64,000 bases of DNA from Phycisphaeraceae bacterium (GTDB taxonomy: Bacteria; Planctomycetota; Phycisphaerae; Phycisphaerales; UBA1924), in NCBI GenBank assembly GCA_026126305.1, contig JAHCJI010000002.1:1-64000 (forward strand), in the 5' to 3' direction. The translations under genes were made by a program, and so were the position numbers. Below are positions 17,105 to 25,198 of this stretch, one piece after another. Positions within the stretch are counted from its first letter, which is position 1, and every line of letters starts with the position of its first letter. The notes under the pieces are model-generated. The model searched no databases and was not told where the DNA came from. It worked only from the letters and a program-made list of their open reading frames with translations.

Positions 17105-18225
17105 AAGCCCAGTTCCTCAAGCCGCCGTTCGATGATGCCCATGAACTGGCGCGCCAAGGAATCATAGAGGGTCTGGGGACCGCCGATGGGGTCCTCGATA
17201 TCCCCTTGAGGGTCCAGCAGGTGGACCTTGCTACGTTGGGCGGGCGAGAGCAACTCCTTGGCCGCTTGGGCATGGCTGGCGGTCATTGCGTAGACCACGT
17301 CGGCCCGCTCCAGCAGGTCGGCGTTGGCCGGCTGGCTGCGATGGCCCTCCAGGCTCGCGCCAACCGCTTCGCTGGCCAGAACCGCCTCGGGCGTCGGCCT
17401 GGCCCCGCTCATCGCCGCAACACCCGCCGACATCACAACGGCCCGGTGCGACTGTCCCCGACGCGCCAGCAGGCTGCTCGCCACGGCCATGGCCATCGGG
17501 CTGCGGCAGGTGTTGCCCGTGCAGACGAAGACGATCAGCGTCGCCAATCGCTCGCTCACCTGTTCTGCCGTCAAGGCCCCCTCGCTTCGCAGGGTCCAGT
17601 TGCCGTCGGGGTGGATATCCAGCACCGTGCTGTGCCGGGCGTATCGAGTCGGGCCCTCGTCCTGGACCAAGGCAACGCCCACCTTGTCCAAGCCCCGTGG
17701 ACAGTGGCCAGCCGTCGGCGGAGCCTCGCCCGTGTCGATGGGCTCGGCCGAGGCACCGACGATCGGCCCGCCGGCGTGCTGGAGGGCAAGCGAGGTCCAA
17801 GTGTCGTCTGGAATTCGCACCGCCAGCGCGTGCCCGTCTTCACCCTTGGCGTCGGCCACGCCCGGCAGCAGGCCGATGGCGGTCGCCAGGTCACCGATGT
17901 TCTCGCCATGCAGGCGGAGCGTGACCGGCCCGGGCCAGACCCGGCGCATGGCCCGTCTCAGGGCCGGCGAGATCTCGATCGAGGCCGATTCGTGGGCGGT
18001 CCACACGGCGTCGAGGCTCGGGGCGTGCCAGGCCAGCGTGCCCCACGCGCCGGTGTTTGGCCTTCGGGGTAGCGCGCGGGCGCGATCGACCGCACCCTGT
18101 TGATCGCCCCGGGCGAAGATGCCATAGACCGTCTCGGTCCGAAGGGCAACCAATGCCCCACGATCCAAGGCGGCGGCGGCTTCCCGGGCGGCGTCGATAC
18201 GCGTCGATGAGGTGTTGGGGCTCAC
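17101..18225 (-). CDS. Fusion of YrdC/Sua5-like domain with low-molecular-weight protein tyrosine phosphatase
   Basis: A 374-residue two-domain protein. Residues about 1-215 are YrdC/Sua5-like (GALVALRTETVYGIFARG near the N-terminus; RRVWPGPVTLRL; ALAVRIPDD), the family that makes threonylcarbamoyl-AMP for tRNA t6A37. Residues about 230-374 are a low-molecular-weight phosphatase with the P-loop VCTGNTCRS (C-x5-R) and the acid loop DPQGDIEDP. The usual KRP motif near the Sua5 N-terminus is not obvious, so the synthase activity is less certain. The longer frame runs into the tRNA gene; the GTG at 18225 fits the domain start better. Confidence 0.8.
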   Translation of the reverse strand: MSPNTSSTRIDAAREAAAALDRGALVALRTETVYGIFARGDQQGAVDRARALPRRPNTGAWGTLAWHAPSLDAVWTAHESASIEISPALRRAMRRVWPGPVTLRLHGENIGDLATAIGLLPGVADAKGEDGHALAVRIPDDTWTSLALQHAGGPIVGASAEPIDTGEAPPTAGHCPRGLDKVGVALVQDEGPTRYARHSTVLDIHPDGNWTLRSEGALTAEQVSERLATLIVFVCTGNTCRSPMAMAVASSLLARRGQSHRAVVMSAGVAAMSGARPTPEAVLASEAVGASLEGHRSQPANADLLERADVVYAMTASHAQAAKELLSPAQRSKVHLLDPQGDIEDPIGGPQTLYDSLARQFMGIIERRLEELGL

Positions 18226-18286
18226 GGGCGGCTCTCGGGGGGCGTCATGGTTCTGGACATCAACACGTTCACTATCGGCATTCCAG

Positions 18287-18370
18287 TGCGGGCGACAGGG
18301 GTCGAACCTGCACGGCCTCTCGGCCACGGGAACCTAAATCCCGCGCGTCTGCCAGTTCCGCCACGCCCGC
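18287..18370 (-). tRNA. tRNA-Leu (anticodon UAG)
   Basis: 84 bases on the minus strand fold as a class II tRNA. The acceptor pairs GCGGGCG with CGCCCGC plus discriminator A, the anticodon stem CGGGA/UCCCG holds the loop UUUAGGU (anticodon UAG, reads CUA), there is a long variable arm, and the T arm CAGGUUCGACCCCUG is standard. CCA is not encoded. Confidence 0.95.
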
Positions 18371-18414
18371 GGCTTATGGGTCGATCCTACGGGCCCGGCG
18401 CGTAGTGTTGTTCG

Positions 18415-20364
18415 ATGCGAATCTGGCCCACCATCTTTCTCTTGCTTGGGGCATGGGTCTTGCCTGCGGTAGCCCAGGACGTGCCAGAAGCCCAAAGGCA
18501 GCGATTCGAGGCCCTCCTGCCGGCCCAGAAGCTTGGTGCTCGTGTTCGAGCGGTCGATCGGGCAATAGGGGTAATCCCTGTTGTTGTGGTCGTCATGGAT
18601 GAGGCTTCGTTTATTGATGCAATCTCGAATTGGACAGCATCGCACCGTTATCCGGTCTTGCTCGACGACGGTACACCCCGGGCACGGGAGGGCATCGCCC
18701 GATTTGTAGCCGCCTTCCAGCCTGTGGGTGTTGTCCGATGGCAGGCAGAAGCCGAAGCCCGCCCTCGGCGCGAGGCCATAGAGAGGGCGATCTTGCGATC
18801 CTGGGGGGTTGAGCTGGCCGAAGGCCAAACCGCCATGCCCGAACTGATCGCCCGCTGGCGAGAACTCGGTGCTCCCCCGCCGGGCGTCGTGGTCACGGGT
18901 GAGCAACATGCGGCATGGACGGCCGCTCTGGCGCTGGCCACCGCACGCATGCAGCCGATCGTCTGGCTTTCCGCGCCAGGCGGAATCAATCAGACCATCG
19001 AGTCGGCCGACGCGGACGCTTTCTGCAAAGCACTCGAGGATTCGCTGACAGCGCTGGGCCTGCAATGGCGCGGGCTCGGTGACGAGATCGACGCCGTGAC
19101 GCTTTGCATGAATGCGCCAGCGCGAGTGGTGGGGCCCATCCATGGCACGACCGCCCTGACCGATCGGGTCGGGCGGCATGGATCGGCCGCTCGAGAAGCT
19201 CCGCGCTGGGCGTGGTGCGGGCACATCTTCGGCGGGGAATCACAGGCCGCTCTGAGCGCGATGGCCTCGATCTTCCTGTCCGCGGGCAGTGCATGGCTCT
19301 TCGATAGCTACCCCAGCGATCCGCCCTGGTCGGCGTACGCGTTGGCACCTGCGGGCGATGTCTACCGCCAGTTGGGTTTGGGCGTGACCATCAATGCCCC
19401 TCGTGCGCAAGGGGTCGATCACTTCTTGCGTCTGGCGGGCGAGCCCATCGAGGCTGGACTCGTCGCCTTGAACACCAAGGGGCGATTGGCCGAGTTCCAC
19501 CTCAGCCCCGGACGTGCCTCGGCCCGCGACGTGCCCATCCTGTCCAGCCCAGCGGCCGCATACATCGTGCATTCGTTCTCTGCCCAGAGCCCGGGTGTGC
19601 GCACCAGCGTGGCCGGCGCGTGGCTCGACCGGGGCGTGTTCGCCTACATCGGCTCGGTTGACGAGCCGGGGTTGCAGAGCTTCCTGCCCCAGGTGACTTT
19701 CGCCGCACGTTTGGGCTCGCTGTACCCCTTCGGTGCGGCTGGCCGGGAAGACGGCATGCTCGACAATCGCAAGCTTGCGGTCTTCGGCGATCCGCTCTGG
19801 ATGCTCGATCCCCAAGGCCCGCGGAGATTGGCGGAGATGCCCCCACTCGAAGGCGTCGACTCGTTCGAGTCACTCGCAAGCCTGGCGATCGATGCGGGCG
19901 ATCTGGGCGAGGGTGCCTGGCTGCTACGCATGGCCGGCCGACGCGAGTTGGTCGTAGACCTTGCTCTGGCCACGTTACGGGACGAGCCGGCACGAGTTGA
20001 TGAGACCCTCGCCGAAGCATCGATCCACGCCCTGTTCGAGGCCGGCCAACGGCGGGCCGTTGCAGCGATGTTCGCCAGGCTGCCCACCGAACGCCGAAGC
20101 GATCCGGCGATCGAAGATCTGGCCTGGCACGCGTTGCGTCCGTTGCTCAGCGATCGGGAAACGGCCGCCACGATGGCCAGGCTGCTTTCCGCCCATGTCC
20201 GGGCCCAACGGCTTGCTGATGACGCCCGGGAGCTCTCCGCCGCGTTGGCCGCCTCGGGCCTTCGAGGCGAAGCGGCCACCATCCTGCGGGATGCCCTGGG
20301 CCGAGTCCGCAGCGCTCAGGAGCGGAACCAGCTCGAAGCCGCTTTGGCTGGCTTGGGGGGTTAG
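18415..20364 (+). CDS. Secreted protein of unknown function
   Basis: A 649-residue protein with a clear signal peptide (about 1-20, ending PAVAQ). I do not recognise the family. Residues about 280-460 contain CGHIFGGESQAALSAM and later AAYIVHSFSAQSPGVR with AYIGSVDEPGLQSFLPQ, a pattern faintly like caspase-fold (C25-like) domains, where a His and a small-residue strand matter, but no catalytic Cys-His pair can be assigned with confidence. Residues about 490-649 are Ala/Leu/Arg-rich helices, possibly a helical repeat. It starts 45 bases from the divergent tRNA gene and is convergent with gmk. Confidence 0.65.
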   Translation: MRIWPTIFLLLGAWVLPAVAQDVPEAQRQRFEALLPAQKLGARVRAVDRAIGVIPVVVVVMDEASFIDAISNWTASHRYPVLLDDGTPRAREGIARFVAAFQPVGVVRWQAEAEARPRREAIERAILRSWGVELAEGQTAMPELIARWRELGAPPPGVVVTGEQHAAWTAALALATARMQPIVWLSAPGGINQTIESADADAFCKALEDSLTALGLQWRGLGDEIDAVTLCMNAPARVVGPIHGTTALTDRVGRHGSAAREAPRWAWCGHIFGGESQAALSAMASIFLSAGSAWLFDSYPSDPPWSAYALAPAGDVYRQLGLGVTINAPRAQGVDHFLRLAGEPIEAGLVALNTKGRLAEFHLSPGRASARDVPILSSPAAAYIVHSFSAQSPGVRTSVAGAWLDRGVFAYIGSVDEPGLQSFLPQVTFAARLGSLYPFGAAGREDGMLDNRKLAVFGDPLWMLDPQGPRRLAEMPPLEGVDSFESLASLAIDAGDLGEGAWLLRMAGRRELVVDLALATLRDEPARVDETLAEASIHALFEAGQRRAVAAMFARLPTERRSDPAIEDLAWHALRPLLSDRETAATMARLLSAHVRAQRLADDARELSAALAASGLRGEAATILRDALGRVRSAQERNQLEAALAGLGG

Positions 20365-20365
20365 A

Positions 20366-20980
20366 TCAACGCCTCGTCCGTGAACGGGCCTCATGGACCA
20401 GCGCGATGGCTTTGGCGATGGACGTATCCAGGTCCTCGTTGACCAGGAAATGCTCGTACACGCCGCTGGCGCGGGCGGCGGCGATCTCACGCTTGGCCTC
20501 GGCAAATCGCTTCTGGATCGCCTCTTCACCCTCGCGCTTTCGCTGCCTCAGGCGTTCGAGCAATTCGGGCTCGCTGGGGGGCAGCACAAAGATGGTCAAT
20601 GCCTCGGGCATCCTGGCCTTGATCTGCTTCGCGCCCTGGACATCGATGTCGCAGATCACCACTCGGCCACGACGCAACTGCTCCTCGACCCAGGCCCGGG
20701 GCGTGCCGTACAACCGCCCGAAGACCTCGGCCCATTCCAGCAGTTCGTCATCGTCCACCATGGCGCGGAATGTCGGCTCGTCGACAAAGTGGTAGTCCAC
20801 GCCCTCGACGTCGGATTCGGTCTTGGCGCGTGTGGTGGCCGACACGCTGAAAAGCGAGGCGGGGACGGCCCGCTCGACCGCCCGGGCGATGGTCGTCTTG
20901 CCGACACCGCTGGGTCCGCTCATGATCACAAGCAGGCCATCGTCGGTATCGGTGGGCAATCGATGCTTGGAATCGATCAT
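20366..20980 (-). CDS. gmk: Guanylate kinase
   Basis: A 204-residue enzyme converting GMP to GDP with ATP. The P-loop is MSGPSGVGKTTIARA (about 20-34). GMP-binding residues follow in SVSATTRAKTESDVEGVDYH, then YGTP near 95 and the DIDVQGA segment near 115. The ATG at 20980 is chosen because it lies just before the kinase fold; the frame reaches much further upstream into the next gene on another phase. gatC lies 40 bases upstream on the same strand, so they may be co-transcribed. Confidence 0.93.
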   Translation of the reverse strand: MIDSKHRLPTDTDDGLLVIMSGPSGVGKTTIARAVERAVPASLFSVSATTRAKTESDVEGVDYHFVDEPTFRAMVDDDELLEWAEVFGRLYGTPRAWVEEQLRRGRVVICDIDVQGAKQIKARMPEALTIFVLPPSEPELLERLRQRKREGEEAIQKRFAEAKREIAAARASGVYEHFLVNEDLDTSIAKAIALVHEARSRTRR

Positions 20981-21020
20981 GTGGGGGCAAGCATAGGGAG
21001 GCGTCCGAGAATGCGACACC

Positions 21021-21326
21021 CTACGCCCCCGAACCGCCTCCCAACACCTTGGGCACCGAAATGAAAGGTCCGTCCATCGACGGTGCCATTGCCTCCAAAG
21101 TGCCCATCGGCAATCCGTCCACGACTTCATCCGGGGCCAGCACAGCGTCCAGGTCGGCGGCGTGTGCCAGCGGTTCCACGTTGTCGAGGTCCAGCGCGCC
21201 CAACTGCTGGGCGTACTGGAGGATGCTGGTGAGTGCCTCGGTGAGTGGTCCGATATCCGCTGGTTCGACATCCAGACGGGCCAGGCGTGCCACATGTTCC
21301 AAGTTGATTGGTGCCCCGGGTTCCAT
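21021..21326 (-). CDS. gatC: Glutamyl-tRNA(Gln)/Asp-tRNA(Asn) amidotransferase subunit C
   Basis: A 101-residue GatC. It has INLEHVARLARLDVE at the N-terminus, ILQYAQQLGALDLDNVEPL in the middle and a C-terminal belt ending ISVPKVLGG, which wraps GatA and GatB in the complex that amidates Glu-tRNAGln. gatA and gatB are not in the window. The ATG at 21326 gives the standard start. Confidence 0.9.
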   Translation of the reverse strand: MEPGAPINLEHVARLARLDVEPADIGPLTEALTSILQYAQQLGALDLDNVEPLAHAADLDAVLAPDEVVDGLPMGTLEAMAPSMDGPFISVPKVLGGGSGA

Positions 21327-21455
21327 CCGGTCAGTGTACCTGGGTCGTGTTCGTGAAGTGAAGCCCCGAAAGTCCCGATGACTACGGACAGGGGCACAGT
21401 CGTCCCTTGGCAAGTCGAACACATAAAGGGCCCGAGCCCAAGCCGGAGTCACGTA

Positions 21456-22391
21456 ATGAACAAGATCACGGAACAGACGGGCATCCTACTGAATGCTGGC
21501 ACCAACGAGTTGGAAGTGCTGGTCTTCACGTTGGGCCAGAGCGTTTGCGGCGTGAATGTCGCCAAGGTTCGTGAAGTTGTCCGCTGGATGCCGCCCACGC
21601 GCACGCCGGGCCTGCACCCCTCGGTAGAGGGGATGTTCAAGCTCCGAGGCGAGGTCATCGCCATGGTCGATCTGTGCCGCCACCTGGGCATCGACACGAC
21701 CGAAAGCAGCGACGAAGACCGTCGGATCATCGTCACCGAATTCAACGGCCGTCGGACGGCGTTTGTCGTCGACTCGGTCGAACAGATCCATCGCCTGAGT
21801 TGGACGTCCATCGAGCCTGTTCCGTCTTTCGGCGGGATCGAAGGCGTCGGCGAGCGTGCCATGAGCGCCTGTACCGGCGTATTGAAACTGGGTGAGCGAC
21901 TGGTGCTGATGATCGACTTTGAGTCGGTGGCCGACTCGATCGTGTTCGACGAGAAACTGCACAAGGCCGAGATCGCCGCGCCACCACCCGGGCTCGACCG
22001 CTCCAAGCTTCGCATCGTGGTCGCCGAAGATTCGGGCTTCATGCGTGGACTGCTCGGCCAGGTGCTCGAGCGGGCGGGCTTTGGAAAGGTCGAGGCCTTC
22101 GTGGATGGCCAGGCCGCCTGGGATCGTCTGGAGGCATCAGAGCCCGGCGAGATCGACCTGTTGCTTGCCGATATCGAGATGCCCCGGGTCGATGGACTGC
22201 ACCTGACAAGCCGCATCCGCCAGTCGCACAAGCTGTCTTCGCTGCCGGTGGTCCTGTTCAGTTCCCTGGTGACCGAGGACAACCGCAAGAAGGGCGAACA
22301 AGTGGGGGCCAACGCGCAGATCGCCAAGCCCGAACTGGCGCGGGTGGTCAGTGTCATCGACGACATCATGCACAAGCGGGCGGCCGCCTAG
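21456..22391 (+). CDS. cheV: Chemotaxis coupling/adaptation protein CheV
   Basis: A 311-residue CheW-receiver fusion. Residues about 15-165 are the CheW domain (EVLVFTLGQSVCGVNVAKVR; FKLRGEVIAMVDL; FVVDSVEQIHRL), and residues about 185-305 are a response-regulator receiver (RIVVAEDSGFMR with acidic pocket, phospho-acceptor Asp in LLLADIEMPRVDG, Ser in VLFSSLVT, Lys in QIAKPEL). It couples receptors to CheA and adapts through phosphorylation. The ATG at 21456 has GGAG 9 bases upstream. No other che genes are nearby, so it is an isolated locus. Confidence 0.93.
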   Translation: MNKITEQTGILLNAGTNELEVLVFTLGQSVCGVNVAKVREVVRWMPPTRTPGLHPSVEGMFKLRGEVIAMVDLCRHLGIDTTESSDEDRRIIVTEFNGRRTAFVVDSVEQIHRLSWTSIEPVPSFGGIEGVGERAMSACTGVLKLGERLVLMIDFESVADSIVFDEKLHKAEIAAPPPGLDRSKLRIVVAEDSGFMRGLLGQVLERAGFGKVEAFVDGQAAWDRLEASEPGEIDLLLADIEMPRVDGLHLTSRIRQSHKLSSLPVVLFSSLVTEDNRKKGEQVGANAQIAKPELARVVSVIDDIMHKRAAA

Positions 22392-23458
22392 GGCCGGTGG
22401 ATCTCGGATCGATCGCGCTCGCTGCGGTCCTCGATGCGCGACAGTTCGTCCGCGGTCATCCAGGGCAGCAGCCTCAGATGTTCTCTCAGTTTGTCTGGGA
22501 AGGGCTTGTCGAGACGCTCGTGGCGGGGCCGGCTCTTCCACATGCGATACATCCACAAATACTGCTCGGGTGCCTCGCGGACGGCGATCTCCAACGCGCG
22601 GCGGTATCGTGCTGTCAGGTAGAACACCGGGTCGGGATGCGTCGACCAATCCTCGGGGCCGAACGTGTCGTGGATTCGCAACCGGTAACGCATCTGCCCG
22701 TCGGGCGTGTGGTCTCGAAACGCCGCACCGCAGATGATCGTCGCGCCAAACTTCAACGCCAGCAGGCCGATGGACTTGTAACTGCTCGCCAGCCGTCCGA
22801 AGTAGGGAACGAAGACGCCACGATCGCCCGCGTTCTGGTCGGCCACGAACGCCGGGCAGGCACCCTGCTCCATCAACCGGGGAAGCTGGTGCATGGCGCC
22901 GAACTTGTCCACCATGATCACCCCCGGACGGCTGCGTTCACGACGGATCCAATCGTCCAGAGGAGCGAAGTCGATCGGGCGGTACAGCGCGTGCATGGGG
23001 ATACCCAGGAGCGCCACGGTGGTCGCCAGCACCTCCCAGTTGCCGCAATGGCCGGTCATCAGCAAGCAGGGCCTGCCGGAGACGATGGCGCCGAGCCCCT
23101 CCTGCATATCTTGGTACTCGACATGGCCCAGCACGCTGTCGGCGTGCATCGTCCTGGGGCCACGTGCGATCTCGGCCGCCAAGAGGAAAAGATGCTGGTA
23201 TGACTCGATCGCCAACGCTTCGATATGACCCGCATCGGCATCGGGGTAGGCAATGCGAAGGTGGTCCTTGGCACGCTTGAGGCGATGGCTGTTGAGAGCC
23301 CGGGTCGCGTAGTAGCTGCTCGCGGCCCGCACCAGAGCAAGGGTCGATGGCCAGGACGGCGCGGCCAGTGCCGCCACGCCCGCGCGCAAGGCGGCCATCC
23401 CGCCATAGACGACGGGAAGGGGCAAGCCTCGGTTGGGCAGGTGCTTCTTGCCAGCCAA
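22388..23458 (-). CDS. Lysophospholipid/lipid A acyltransferase (LpxL/HtrB family)
   Basis: A 356-residue LpxL-type acyltransferase acting at the inner membrane. A hydrophobic N-terminal stretch (about 12-50) precedes the catalytic HX4E motif in LMTGHCGNWEVLA (His about 138), followed by PMHALYRPIDFAPLDDW, FVADQNAGDRGVFVPYFG and a C-terminal YLWMYRMWKSRP, which resembles the WxxRRWKxRP end of this family. It would add a secondary acyl chain to lipid A or a related lipid. The TTG at 23458 has no visible Shine-Dalgarno, so a start at the ATG 20 codons later is possible. It overlaps cheV by 4 bases, convergently. Confidence 0.85.
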   Translation of the reverse strand: MAGKKHLPNRGLPLPVVYGGMAALRAGVAALAAPSWPSTLALVRAASSYYATRALNSHRLKRAKDHLRIAYPDADAGHIEALAIESYQHLFLLAAEIARGPRTMHADSVLGHVEYQDMQEGLGAIVSGRPCLLMTGHCGNWEVLATTVALLGIPMHALYRPIDFAPLDDWIRRERSRPGVIMVDKFGAMHQLPRLMEQGACPAFVADQNAGDRGVFVPYFGRLASSYKSIGLLALKFGATIICGAAFRDHTPDGQMRYRLRIHDTFGPEDWSTHPDPVFYLTARYRRALEIAVREAPEQYLWMYRMWKSRPRHERLDKPFPDKLREHLRLLPWMTADELSRIEDRSERDRSEIHRP

Positions 23459-23500
23459 TGGCAGAGTTTACCGCGTCAGACGACGCCGGTGTACGGTCCC

Positions 23501-24871
23501 TTAGCGGATATCGCCGAAGGGCTTGCCAATCAGCGTGTACAGGCGGTTCTGATTGAGCACGGGAATCCCCGAAGAGACGGCGGTGTTGAACAGGCTGTCA
23601 TAGCGTTCCACGCGGTCCAGGGCGGCCTGATACTGGCGAATGATCTCTTCGGTGGCGGTGATGTCGGGCGTGGGCGGCAGGGTCGGACGCGTCCCCAGCA
23701 CGAGGAAGTCGACATCGCCGGTCAGCGTGTCCACCACGCTGCCGTTCCAGCTCCGGATCGTTGCCTCGATGGAGCGGGCCTCGCCCAGGGTCTCCACGCC
23801 GTCGCCGTCGGCGTCAAAGAAGCCAAAGACCACGAACTTGTAGACCTTGTTGGGGTCGTACACCGCGTTGGCGATCACGTCACCCTTGAGGATCGGGCGG
23901 CCCGCGACCGCGCCGTTGATGCGGGCGATGGAACGGTCCTCCATCACGCGGATGACCTCGATGTTGGCCTTGCCACGGGGGTAGTTGCCGCTGGCATCGG
24001 GTGTGATCTCGGCCTCGCTGCTGTACACGGCAAAGGTCATGCCCAGCGTCACCTTGTCTCGAGCGCCACGGCTGATGGTGACCTGGCGATCACGGTCGTT
24101 GATCTCAACGATGACACCGTCGGCCAGAGATTCCTCGGGACGTGGACGCACGCCGGTGCCCCGGCCCTGGCCCCGAAGTTGCCGCAACTCATCCTGGAGC
24201 GTGCGGAGTTCGCCTCGAGCCTGGTCGAGTTGGTCCGAGAGGATCGAGACACGATCATCGGCCCGGGTACGAATATCCGAGACACGACGATCCATGCCGA
24301 GCCGGGCCTGCCCGTAGTCGCCGCGCAGGCTCGCGACCTCGTCACGCGAGGAGGCCACTTCGGCGGTTAAACGCCGGATTGTCTCGCGGAAGCCCTGCTC
24401 GATGGAGGCAACCCGTGCCGTCTCATTGGCCGCATCCTGCTGGGCGCGGGTCATGGCGGCGCTGGCCTGTTCCAGGCGGGTGTTGAGTTCTTCGTTCTGC
24501 CGGACAGCGTCGCGAGCAACCTGGAGGAGAGCGCCACTCTGGGCACCGGGGATGGTGTCCAGCTTCTGGTTCAATTGCGCAAAGGTGTCGGTGGGCACAC
24601 CGGTCACGCGACGCATGATGTCGCGGCGGTTGTCCACCAGAAAGCCCACCAGGCTCTGGTTGCCCTGCTTCTGTGCCAGCAGCGAACTGACGTCGTCGCG
24701 CGAGCGTTCCTCGGGTCGGATGAACTGGGCCATGCCATCGTTCAGGGTCGTCACCTCGCGCTGGGCCGCCTGGGCCTGGAAGTAGAACACCACCGTCAGA
24801 ACGAAGAGCACGACCACGAGGATGCTCGAAATCGCGGCAAAGATCGCCATGCCGCCGCCACGTCCGGCCAT
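23501..24871 (-). CDS. Membrane-anchored coiled-coil protein of unknown function
   Basis: A 456-residue protein. One N-terminal membrane helix (about 8-31) is followed by a long coiled coil (about 32-245, rich in Gln, Arg, Glu, with Arg-Ala heptads) and then a globular C-terminal part (about 255-456) with repeated short beta elements such as DGVIVEINDRDRQVTISRG and a DADGDGVETLGEA loop. I do not recognise the C-terminal domain; the beta-rich opening resembles a small barrel. It is probably exposed outside the membrane or tethered in the cytoplasm. It is transcribed alone. Confidence 0.65.
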   Translation of the reverse strand: MAGRGGGMAIFAAISSILVVVLFVLTVVFYFQAQAAQREVTTLNDGMAQFIRPEERSRDDVSSLLAQKQGNQSLVGFLVDNRRDIMRRVTGVPTDTFAQLNQKLDTIPGAQSGALLQVARDAVRQNEELNTRLEQASAAMTRAQQDAANETARVASIEQGFRETIRRLTAEVASSRDEVASLRGDYGQARLGMDRRVSDIRTRADDRVSILSDQLDQARGELRTLQDELRQLRGQGRGTGVRPRPEESLADGVIVEINDRDRQVTISRGARDKVTLGMTFAVYSSEAEITPDASGNYPRGKANIEVIRVMEDRSIARINGAVAGRPILKGDVIANAVYDPNKVYKFVVFGFFDADGDGVETLGEARSIEATIRSWNGSVVDTLTGDVDFLVLGTRPTLPPTPDITATEEIIRQYQAALDRVERYDSLFNTAVSSGIPVLNQNRLYTLIGKPFGDIR

Positions 24872-25198
24872 CGGGGGCCCCCTTTTCTACACCACAGGGT
24901 GGCAGACCCTGGGATTCTACACGCCAAAACCGAACCGAATCCGACTGTAGGCCGAACAGTGGGCCGATACAACAGCCGAAAAGACCATACGCAGGTCCCA
25001 TACGCCCGTCCGGGCCCAACTGTTGCCAAGCCCCGGGTGCCAAGTGTGGGCCCCCAGAAGCCTACGGTCAAGTGTGCGGGTACTCGCCAGTGTCACAATG
25101 TGGTTATCCTGAAACGACAGGTGTGGCCGAATGCGTACCTTTAAAGACGCCGACCCGAATCGGTCGTGCTGCTTTATGCCCTCGTGAGGAGTGAGTTC
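24872..25198. other. Gene-free divergent intergenic stretch
   Basis: 327 bases between the coiled-coil gene (minus) and the C39-like gene (plus). No RNA gene, repeat array or terminator was recognised. It presumably carries two divergent promoters, but no convincing -35/-10 pair was found. Confidence 0.4.
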
